Shown here piece after piece: positions 1-5,564 of a stretch of DNA of 7,361 nucleotides. Within the stretch, counting starts at the first letter, position 1. The number at the start of each line of letters is the position of its first letter. Source of the DNA: Planctomycetaceae bacterium. GTDB taxonomy: Bacteria > Planctomycetota > Planctomycetia > Pirellulales > Pirellulaceae. A program made the position numbers and the translations under genes. The notes beneath the pieces are model-generated. The model saw nothing but the letters and a program-made list of their open reading frames with translations. It was not told where the DNA came from and made no database searches. The stretch covers positions 1-7,361 of the forward strand of contig SXHS01000219.1 in assembly GCA_005773145.1 (NCBI GenBank), given 5' to 3'.

Positions 1-227
1 ATCTGCAGCGGGCTCGACAATTTTGCCGTCGGATGACCGCTACCATTTACCACCAGTCGCAATAGTTCGGATGTCTGCAATGGGACCTGCCGCGAGCCGT
101 CGGCGATGACCAGTTGGTTGGCCGTCCATTGGCTTACTTGCCCCTCGATGCTGGTACCATCCAGCATTTCCAGACGCACGTCTGGCGCTCCGGCCAGCAA
201 CAACAGCGGTAGTACCCAGGTTGTCAT
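1..227 (-). CDS. Secreted protein with N-terminal beta-rich domain, 5' part only
   Basis: Partial gene: the first 75 codons are visible and the frame stays open to the window edge. The ATG lies three bases after the TGA of the upstream gene, and a GGAGGAA sits 9 bases before it, inside that gene's last codons. A very short signal peptide (TTWVLPLLLLAGAP) is followed by a pattern of short strands: VRLEMLDGTSIEGQVSQW, then LVIADGSRQVPL, then SELLRLVV. This 'L.DG...EG.V..W....L.I..G.R.VP...LL.L' pattern is one I associate with the N-termini of planctomycete secreted proteins that carry various downstream domains. The rest of the protein is out of view, so no function can be given. A longer same-strand frame overlapping this region (363-40) lacks a signal peptide, lies inside the conserved C-terminus of the upstream gene and stops early, so it was not preferred. 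Confidence 0.72.
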   Translation of the reverse strand, partial: MTTWVLPLLLLAGAPDVRLEMLDGTSIEGQVSQWTANQLVIADGSRQVPLQTSELLRLVVNGSGHPTAKLSSPLQ

Positions 228-230
228 CGG

Positions 231-1421
231 TCAAGGTTCCTCCGTCCGTTCCTTGGCCAAGCGGCGAAAATACTCTTCGATCACATCCCGATAGTGGGCC
301 GGAAGTTCCTTGCTTAATTGCTGCAGGGCTTCCTCGCGCTCTTTCGGCGGCAAGTTGCCCCAAGCTTTGTGATCTCCCAGCGTTTTGGGGGCGACCTCGC
401 CCGGCCCCTTTCCCCCAGCCTGAAACGAATCGGACATCGGACTGCCGGGCTGCAGGTTCCCCTGGGCCTTGGCAGCGGCGGCCTGCGCCTGTTGTAACTG
501 CTTTTCCAAGTCTTTGATCATCTTGTCCAGCTTTTCGACGACCGCCTCTTCCTCGGTACGGACGCGTTTTCCAGCGCGGCCGTGATCCAACTGTGACCGT
601 ATGCTGCCCATCATTCGGGCCACTTCATCCAAACTGTCCGACTTAAACGCTTGCCAATCGCGAAGTACCAATTTGGCTACGTCACGATATCGGCGCGGCA
701 ACAGTTTCTCATTCTCCAATAACCGTGAGAGAGCCGCCTGTCCTTGCGGCTTGTCGCGCAGTTGATGATGCACCACGCTTTGATAGAACAGCAGAGCGGC
801 GGGATCCATCACGTCTTCCGGTTGCAGGCCCGTCAATTGATCCGCAGCCTCGTGGTAGTAGTGGTGACTGGCCAACCAGCGGCCGAAATACAGTCGGCCA
901 TTGTGGCGAAGCTCCGCCGCTCGCGACGCGTCTCCCAACCAGGCGGCCGTGGGCAATGAGGCGATCGTCGGCGTGTCCGCGCAGGCGGCGACCAAGGTGC
1001 GCGTCGGTTCATCGAACAGCGCCACGCATGACACCCAGGCGTCCAGCAGTCCACCTGTCTCATCCGGCTTGAACGTCTGCCAATGTTGTATGACCTCGGC
1101 GCGGATCTCCTCCGATACGGCTTGCCGCTCCATACATGCTTCCAACAGCGATCGCACAGTCTCGGCCGGGGGTGGACTCCAAGTTGCCCGGCGGCCGAGT
1201 TCATCGGCCGGGGAAGGCCGAGGTTGCGTCTGAACTGTCTCGGGCTGGCTCGCGTCCGTTTTCGTGGCGGCTGCACCACAACACCAAGCTGCGGTGGTGA
1301 GGACCAAGCCCCACCAAGTTGTCGATCCAATGTGGGGACCGAATAGCCCCTTGGTCTGGTGCAAGGTACCGCTCGAGACGGTCCCAGTCGAAAACCGAGC
1401 GTGGGAGTAGGAAAGGTGCAT
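231..1421 (-). CDS. Exported helical protein with C-terminal WGxLPP / EEYFRRL motif
   Basis: 396 residues, starting at an ATG that shares one base with the upstream stop (TAATG), so translation is probably coupled; no strong Shine-Dalgarno is visible. The only hydrophobic stretch near the N-terminus is residues ~36-52 (WWGLVLTTAAWCCGAAA), preceded by an unusually long His/Ser/Thr-rich leader. An in-frame TTG at codon 20 (1364) would give a more normal signal peptide. AWCC is not a good lipobox. Residues ~80-245 are helical with TPR-like spacing (NGRLYFGRWLASHHYYHEAA; ALLFYQSVVHHQLRDK), although I cannot assign a repeat family. Residues ~245-320 contain KLVLRDWQAFKSDSLDEVA, then SQLDHGRAGKRVRTEEEAVV, then a short coiled coil. 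A Gly/Pro/Gln linker leads to the tail at ~354-391, WGNLPPKEREE and AHYRDVIEEYFRRLAKE. This tail motif recurs in planctomycete exported proteins. Function is unknown; periplasmic location is inferred. Confidence 0.85.
   Translation of the reverse strand: MHLSYSHARFSTGTVSSGTLHQTKGLFGPHIGSTTWWGLVLTTAAWCCGAAATKTDASQPETVQTQPRPSPADELGRRATWSPPPAETVRSLLEACMERQAVSEEIRAEVIQHWQTFKPDETGGLLDAWVSCVALFDEPTRTLVAACADTPTIASLPTAAWLGDASRAAELRHNGRLYFGRWLASHHYYHEAADQLTGLQPEDVMDPAALLFYQSVVHHQLRDKPQGQAALSRLLENEKLLPRRYRDVAKLVLRDWQAFKSDSLDEVARMMGSIRSQLDHGRAGKRVRTEEEAVVEKLDKMIKDLEKQLQQAQAAAAKAQGNLQPGSPMSDSFQAGGKGPGEVAPKTLGDHKAWGNLPPKEREEALQQLSKELPAHYRDVIEEYFRRLAKERTEEP
237..243 (-). promoter_or_regulatory. Ribosome binding site GGAGGAA for the last gene
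   Basis: GGAGGAA on the minus strand ends 9 bases before the ATG at 227, within the codons for the last residues (TEEP) of the preceding gene. It is the clearest Shine-Dalgarno match in the window and is the main reason for choosing this start. Confidence 0.65.
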
Positions 1422-1423
1422 TA
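1419..1423 (-). promoter_or_regulatory. TAATG stop-start overlap (translational coupling)
   Basis: The TAA stop of the coiled-coil gene (1423-1421) and the ATG of the next gene (1421-1419) share one adenine. With no strong ribosome binding site upstream of this ATG, re-initiation by ribosomes ending the upstream gene is the simplest way to start it. This would tie the amounts of the two exported proteins together. The overlap is seen directly; coupling is inferred. Confidence 0.7.
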
Positions 1424-3154
1424 TTTATTCTTACCCACAATAATGTCACGTGTGATGCGATACAGACGTTGCTCTCGGTCCGCGAGTTGCTGCAGTGACT
1501 CAATCATGGACGCCTGGTTGGCTTGGCCCGTGACGTCGTGAGCATCCTGTAGCATCTGTGCCAGTTTTGCCGTTCGCGCGTTGATACGCATTTGTAACGA
1601 TTTAATCATTTTCAGCTCGGCAATCGAATTGACTAGTGGCGGTTCGCCGGGTGAAGACCCGTCTCCAGGCGGTTGCGGCGTGTCTTGACGCTGTTGCTGA
1701 TCCTTGCGGGCCTGGCTCAACGAGGCAATGATTTCTTCCAACGCCTGAATCACATCTTCCTCAACACCCTGCGTCACGGGGCCAACCTGAACCTTCGCCA
1801 ATAAGTCCGTAATTTGCTGCATGTCGTCCCGCAGTTGTTCCACCGCCTCGGGGAACACAACCGAAGACCCCTCATCATGAAGCAGCACTAAGGCCTTATC
1901 GGCTTCCACGACCAGCCGACGCTCTTGAAAACTGAGTTTCCCAGCTTGGACATCGAGGGTCCGGTCGGGGCGCTCGGCCGCGCTCTTGTCCAGTCGCTTG
2001 GTCTCGTCGTGGATCTTGAGTTGCGACTCGAGCATGCCGCGAAAGCGAGTTTCCAATTGAACGAGAGTCCGTTCGATCTCCTCTTCTCGCATTTGTCGCA
2101 GGATCTCTTCGAGTTGAGCTTTGGCCTCTTGCAGCAGTCGCTGCGCCTCCTCTTGGGGCTTAATGGCCTCCAGACGCTGTGAGTCGCGCAGTCGCTGCGT
2201 GGCCTCGCGCATCCGACGCTGGGCTTCCTCGAGGCGTGAGCGTCCGGGAAAGCTCTCGGGCGCTTCCCCTGGCGGCGGCCCCGCCTCAGTTTGGTCACCC
2301 GACTTATCACCCGACTTGCCACCCGACTTGCCATCCGACTTGCCATCCGACTCGCCATCCGACTCGCCATCCGACTTGCCATCCGACTTGCCATCCGATT
2401 TGCCGTCCGATTTGCCGTCCGATTTGCCGTTTTCCTCCGGGGAAGATTTGCGGTCCTGTTCGGATGCCTGGGCCTTATCAGTGCGCGGGTTGGATGCGGA
2501 CGAGTCGGACTCTTGTTCGTCGATGCGCTGACCTAGTTGTTGGGTTTTTTCCGTGACGCGATCCTGTTCGGTGGCCAAATGGTCCATGTCGTCATTGGCT
2601 TCCGTGCGGCCTTGGATACCCTTTTGCATACGGAGGATACGTTCGATTTCTTGGATATAGTCGCGTACGCGCTCCCGCTCGTTACGCAGTCGTTCGGGTT
2701 GATCCGAGGAAAGCAGGTCGAGCAATTTTTTCAGCACCTCGACCGCGTCACGCTGCGCCTCGATGGATTTGCCCAACTGTTGTTGGTTGAGGAGGGGGAC
2801 GAGTGATTCCAAGTTGGCATGCAGTTGTTGGTTTTGGCTTTCCTGCAAGGCCCGTCTCAGGAGTGCGGCTCGATGAGGATTGGCCCCGGCCTCAATTCCA
2901 GCGCGGCGCAGCAATAGGTATTCGAATTGCTTAAAGCGATCCGAGACGGTGCCTTGGCGGAGTGCCAGCTCATCGGCGGGCGCCGGGGCAACAGTTGGTG
3001 CGGGGGGGGCCGCGATGTTGTCGGCCGGTGGTTGTTGTGCGTCATCGGCCGCGACCACCCAGGAGGTGGCCATCGCGAACACCAGGAGTGCGCCTCGGCA
3101 GGCGAGGTGCGTCGTACGCATGGAAGGTCGAATCCCGATTCGGACGCGTTTCAT
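1421..3154 (-). CDS. Secreted coiled-coil protein with KSDG repeat linker
   Basis: 577 residues from the chosen ATG. An in-frame TTG six codons upstream (3172) would add LRQASP. I prefer the ATG because CAGG lies 8-11 bases before it and the TTG has no Shine-Dalgarno match. Residues 1-36 form a long, arginine-rich signal peptide (core GALLVFAMATSWVVA, cleavage probably near A35/A36), followed by a Pro/Ala-rich stretch (~40-60). The rest is almost entirely charged helix: ~75-220 heptad-like, a KSDG repeat linker at 244-287, a long coiled coil at ~300-400, the block EGSSVVFPEAVEQLRDDM near 426-445 followed by GVEEDVIQALEEII, a second Pro/Gly/Ser linker, and a terminal helical block around AELKMIKSLQMRINARTAKL (~510-530). 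I recognise the EGSSV and AELKMI blocks as recurrent in planctomycete proteins of unknown function encoded beside genes like the one upstream. No enzyme motif is present. It is likely a periplasmic structural partner. Its stop overlaps the next start. Confidence 0.88.
   Translation of the reverse strand: MKRVRIGIRPSMRTTHLACRGALLVFAMATSWVVAADDAQQPPADNIAAPPAPTVAPAPADELALRQGTVSDRFKQFEYLLLRRAGIEAGANPHRAALLRRALQESQNQQLHANLESLVPLLNQQQLGKSIEAQRDAVEVLKKLLDLLSSDQPERLRNERERVRDYIQEIERILRMQKGIQGRTEANDDMDHLATEQDRVTEKTQQLGQRIDEQESDSSASNPRTDKAQASEQDRKSSPEENGKSDGKSDGKSDGKSDGKSDGESDGESDGKSDGKSGGKSGDKSGDQTEAGPPPGEAPESFPGRSRLEEAQRRMREATQRLRDSQRLEAIKPQEEAQRLLQEAKAQLEEILRQMREEEIERTLVQLETRFRGMLESQLKIHDETKRLDKSAAERPDRTLDVQAGKLSFQERRLVVEADKALVLLHDEGSSVVFPEAVEQLRDDMQQITDLLAKVQVGPVTQGVEEDVIQALEEIIASLSQARKDQQQRQDTPQPPGDGSSPGEPPLVNSIAELKMIKSLQMRINARTAKLAQMLQDAHDVTGQANQASMIESLQQLADREQRLYRITRDIIVGKNK
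2294..2425 (-). repeat. Eleven-unit 12-bp coding tandem repeat (KSDG/ESDG/KSGG/KSGD)
   Basis: Eleven contiguous units of 12 bp. Read on the minus strand they encode, in order: KSDG five times, ESDG twice, KSDG once, KSGG once, KSGD twice. The length is a multiple of three, so gain or loss of units stays in frame. Variant units cluster rather than being scattered: AAA-lysine codons with GAC-aspartate at the N-terminal end, AAG-lysine with GAT in the middle, GAG units side by side, and GGT-bearing units at the C-terminal end. This suggests stepwise local duplication by slippage. The product is a hydrophilic, flexible linker at residues 244-287 of the secreted coiled-coil protein, placed between two helical regions. 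Confidence 0.95.
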
Positions 3155-3195
3155 GGGGGACGCCTGTCTCAATGGGCCGACCGACCGTCCATTCG

Positions 3196-3217
3196 CCAGG
3201 AACCATCGAGTCCCTGG
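3196..3217 (-). other. Possible short hairpin in the gene 2/gene 3 gap
   Basis: On the minus strand CCAGGGA and TTCCTGG can pair (seven pairs, one of them G-T) around an 8-base loop. It lies in the 83-base gap between the DUF4175-like gene and the coiled-coil gene. No T-run follows, so it is not a standard intrinsic terminator. It might modulate RNA stability or simply be chance. Confidence 0.25.
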
Positions 3218-3237
3218 GACAGCGGCGTTGGCTCATT

Positions 3238-5487
3238 TTACTTTAACAGATCTAGGGTTTGTTTTCGCTGCAATTTCTTCGTCTGATCCAACAGAGATTC
3301 CTGCTCCGCTATCAGACTACGCACCATGTCCACCAGTTCATTGAAAGACTCAAGTTCCAGCATATTCTCCAAAATCTGCTCCATATCAAGGATGATCTGT
3401 TCCAGGTGGTCGATCGTCCGCGTGAGCGACTGTTGGTGACCGGGTTTGTGCAGTTGCTTCAATAGTGCATTTAGGGCGACATCCAAGGGCGGGCAAGATT
3501 GCCGCGCGACTTTTTGTAGCGGCGCCACCACCGATGTCTCCAGGCGTTTCTCACGATCCTGGGCCGCGATGCGATTGTTGCGAAGTTCCGCAATGATGTC
3601 TTGAAAGGCCGCGGCCAGCCCGAGCATCTCTTGTGCGGCGCGTTGGTTGAATTGCAATGCACGCTCGACTCGCAGCAATCGTAACGACTGCAAACGCTGT
3701 TGAGTGTTGTTGTCGGGTGTTAGTTCCGCAGGTGTTTCCTGTGATCGCATGCGGATCAACGAGTCTCGAGTCTCTCTTGATTCGACCAGAAGCTGTTCGA
3801 ATCGACGCCGGAGTCCCAGTTCTCGGTCGTCCAGTAGGGCCTGCAACTGATCCGGCGTGACGACGCTCAACTCGTACCGCTCCCCCTGGCCGACATTCTT
3901 GCCTTCTGGTCCGTCGTAGAAATCATCGGCTTTTACCGTCAGGGTGAGTTGAGTTCCCACATCCAGGCGGAGTGGCGTGGCGGCATCGCGTTCACGCTGC
4001 AAATCGAGTGTGTGCGAGACTTTTCCCTCGCGATCGAGGAGACAGGGGATGACGCGGGGTGCTTGCTTGGCGATCTCCAATTCGTACCACGCTCGATCCA
4101 CTCCGTAGTCATCGGTCACCGAACCGACCAAGGGAATTTCCGCTTGCGTGGTGATCGCAGTGCCGATACCTCGCAACTCGGCGGTCCATTGCGGGGGTGA
4201 ATCGTCGAGCACGCCCAAGGTCAACCGAAACGGCCGCAACGACGTCACGCCATCGGTGTCGGTGAGCATCAAGTCGATACTTAGTCCCTGTTGTAGTCGC
4301 GGCAAATCCAACGTGAATTCACGGGGTGCAACCAGTTGCGGCGTGGCAGTCAATGGCTCCGTGATGGCAGACTCATGGGCCGCATCGTCGGTCCCCGCGA
4401 GGCTGACGGCCGCAACAGCTTGCAAGCTCTTGTTGACATGGGCGCGAACTTGGATTCGACTTCCCTTGGGGAGCCGCAGACCCGGTTGCCACGGTTGCGT
4501 GCGTGTGGCAAGCTGCGTGTAGTCCGGCATCTGGCAATGGACATCCACGCCAATCACCGTAGGACTTTCGACGACCTCCACGCGATTGTTTCGCAGCCGA
4601 TGGTCATTGCCGATGATATCGAATTGGACTCCCGATACAATTCCACTAAAGGGTTTGCCGGTGTAGGTATAGTATTGATAACCGTCCCGTATGCCTCCCA
4701 CGCGGCTCATGACCACCCGACCACGCTGGCCTTCCTCGGTCCGATAGGCGATGGTGCATGTTTCTGGCGGTGGAGTCGGCCGGTTGGCATCTGCCCGCAC
4801 GCGAATGGGAACGTCCGTTCCCCGGGCGACTTTGCGAACCCCGTTGCGAAAATCGATTGATTCCAGATGCGTGCGGCGCGGCCAGGTTTCATCCGACAGC
4901 AAGAACAATCGTCGACTCCAAGTCCCGAAGGCATCGCGGGCCGACCAGGCATAGCCGGCGATGGAGAGCAATAGCAGCCCCGCCAATCCCGCTTGGCGCG
5001 CCAAGCGGCGATAATTGAAGACGCGTTCCAGTGCGACCCGTTGCGATGTCTGCTCGGCTTGCTGCCGGGTGTGAGCCAATAATTCGCGGCCGAACTCCCC
5101 CTCCTCGATTGGTTCGCACCCGCCATTTTGAACGGTGGTCAACAGACTGTCGTCGAAGGCAGGGAAGTAGCGTTCCAAAATGATGGCCAGGCTACCGTCC
5201 CCCATCGGAACGAACATGCGGGACAAGAACTGCTTCACGAGAATCCAGATCAGCCCACCGGCCGAGAGGATCAGCCACGCCAGGCGGCCCCCCTTGGGCA
5301 TCTCGCTGGAACCCGCCAGAACCGGCAGATAGTCCAAAGCAAGTCCGATCCAGAACATGGCCGCCACCCAGATCACGGCCAGGGCCGTGGATTCTCCCCA
5401 AATGAACGCGCGAATTCGCCGCCGCAGTCGATCCAGCAAGGATCGCAGGGGGGGCGTTACACGGTGGTCTCGCTGCGTGGGCGGCAT
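3238..5487 (-). CDS. Membrane protein with DUF4175-like architecture and coiled-coil C-terminus
   Basis: Complete frame of 749 residues. An in-frame TAA lies just upstream and no other usual start codon lies between it and this ATG. A purine-rich leader (GAGAAGCGAGAAC) directly precedes the ATG. A basic N-terminus leads into hydrophobic helices at ~34-57 and ~69-88, with a third at ~165-181. The segment between the second and third carries LERYFPAFDDSLLTTVQ (~104-120), a block typical of this type. The region ~200-535 is beta-rich and probably extracytoplasmic. It holds PDYT at 321-324, followed by a G-S-x-I-x-V strand and NKSLQA, and DDYG at 459-462 inside SVTDDYGVDRAWYELE. These motifs and their order resemble the DUF4175 / aProt_lowcomp proteins, though I cannot prove homology by eye. 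Residues ~540-749 are helical, charged and coiled-coil-like, ending near ESFNELVDMVRSLIAEQ. No catalytic motif was recognised. I infer an inner-membrane scaffold working with the VWA protein upstream and the secreted coiled-coil protein downstream. Confidence 0.9.
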   Translation of the reverse strand: MPPTQRDHRVTPPLRSLLDRLRRRIRAFIWGESTALAVIWVAAMFWIGLALDYLPVLAGSSEMPKGGRLAWLILSAGGLIWILVKQFLSRMFVPMGDGSLAIILERYFPAFDDSLLTTVQNGGCEPIEEGEFGRELLAHTRQQAEQTSQRVALERVFNYRRLARQAGLAGLLLLSIAGYAWSARDAFGTWSRRLFLLSDETWPRRTHLESIDFRNGVRKVARGTDVPIRVRADANRPTPPPETCTIAYRTEEGQRGRVVMSRVGGIRDGYQYYTYTGKPFSGIVSGVQFDIIGNDHRLRNNRVEVVESPTVIGVDVHCQMPDYTQLATRTQPWQPGLRLPKGSRIQVRAHVNKSLQAVAAVSLAGTDDAAHESAITEPLTATPQLVAPREFTLDLPRLQQGLSIDLMLTDTDGVTSLRPFRLTLGVLDDSPPQWTAELRGIGTAITTQAEIPLVGSVTDDYGVDRAWYELEIAKQAPRVIPCLLDREGKVSHTLDLQRERDAATPLRLDVGTQLTLTVKADDFYDGPEGKNVGQGERYELSVVTPDQLQALLDDRELGLRRRFEQLLVESRETRDSLIRMRSQETPAELTPDNNTQQRLQSLRLLRVERALQFNQRAAQEMLGLAAAFQDIIAELRNNRIAAQDREKRLETSVVAPLQKVARQSCPPLDVALNALLKQLHKPGHQQSLTRTIDHLEQIILDMEQILENMLELESFNELVDMVRSLIAEQESLLDQTKKLQRKQTLDLLK

Positions 5488-5564
5488 GTTCTCGCTTCTC
5501 GCTCTGCGGCGTTCCGTTGGTTAAGTCCCCTACGACACGGGCCGCCATCTCCTATGTTCTTATT

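Noticed and set aside
40..363. 107-residue minus-strand frame overlapping the ends of genes 4 and 5
   Set aside because: It starts inside the conserved WGNLPP region of gene 4, has no domain character, and competes with the gene 5 frame, which has a ribosome binding site, signal peptide and operon spacing.
833..1330. 165-residue minus-strand frame inside gene 4
   Set aside because: Arg/Pro/Ser/Cys-rich out-of-frame translation of gene 4 with no motif.
2121..2556. Plus-strand frames with striking tetrapeptide repeats (for example repeated RLAI or CHPT) opposite the KSDG repeat
   Set aside because: A 12-bp repeat without stops keeps all frames open. These are mirror images of the coding repeat, lack start context and lie wholly inside the minus-strand gene.
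4336..4860. 174-residue plus-strand open frame inside gene 2
   Set aside because: No recognisable domain and no Shine-Dalgarno that I could support. It lies antisense to the conserved extracytoplasmic region of gene 2 and is a typical GC-rich shadow frame.
5192..5548. Minus-strand frame beginning ATGGCGGCCCGT after an AGGAG in the gene 1/gene 2 gap
   Set aside because: The AGGAG-like bases abut the ATG with no spacer, and the frame runs out of phase through the conserved N-terminus of gene 2 with no sensible protein features.
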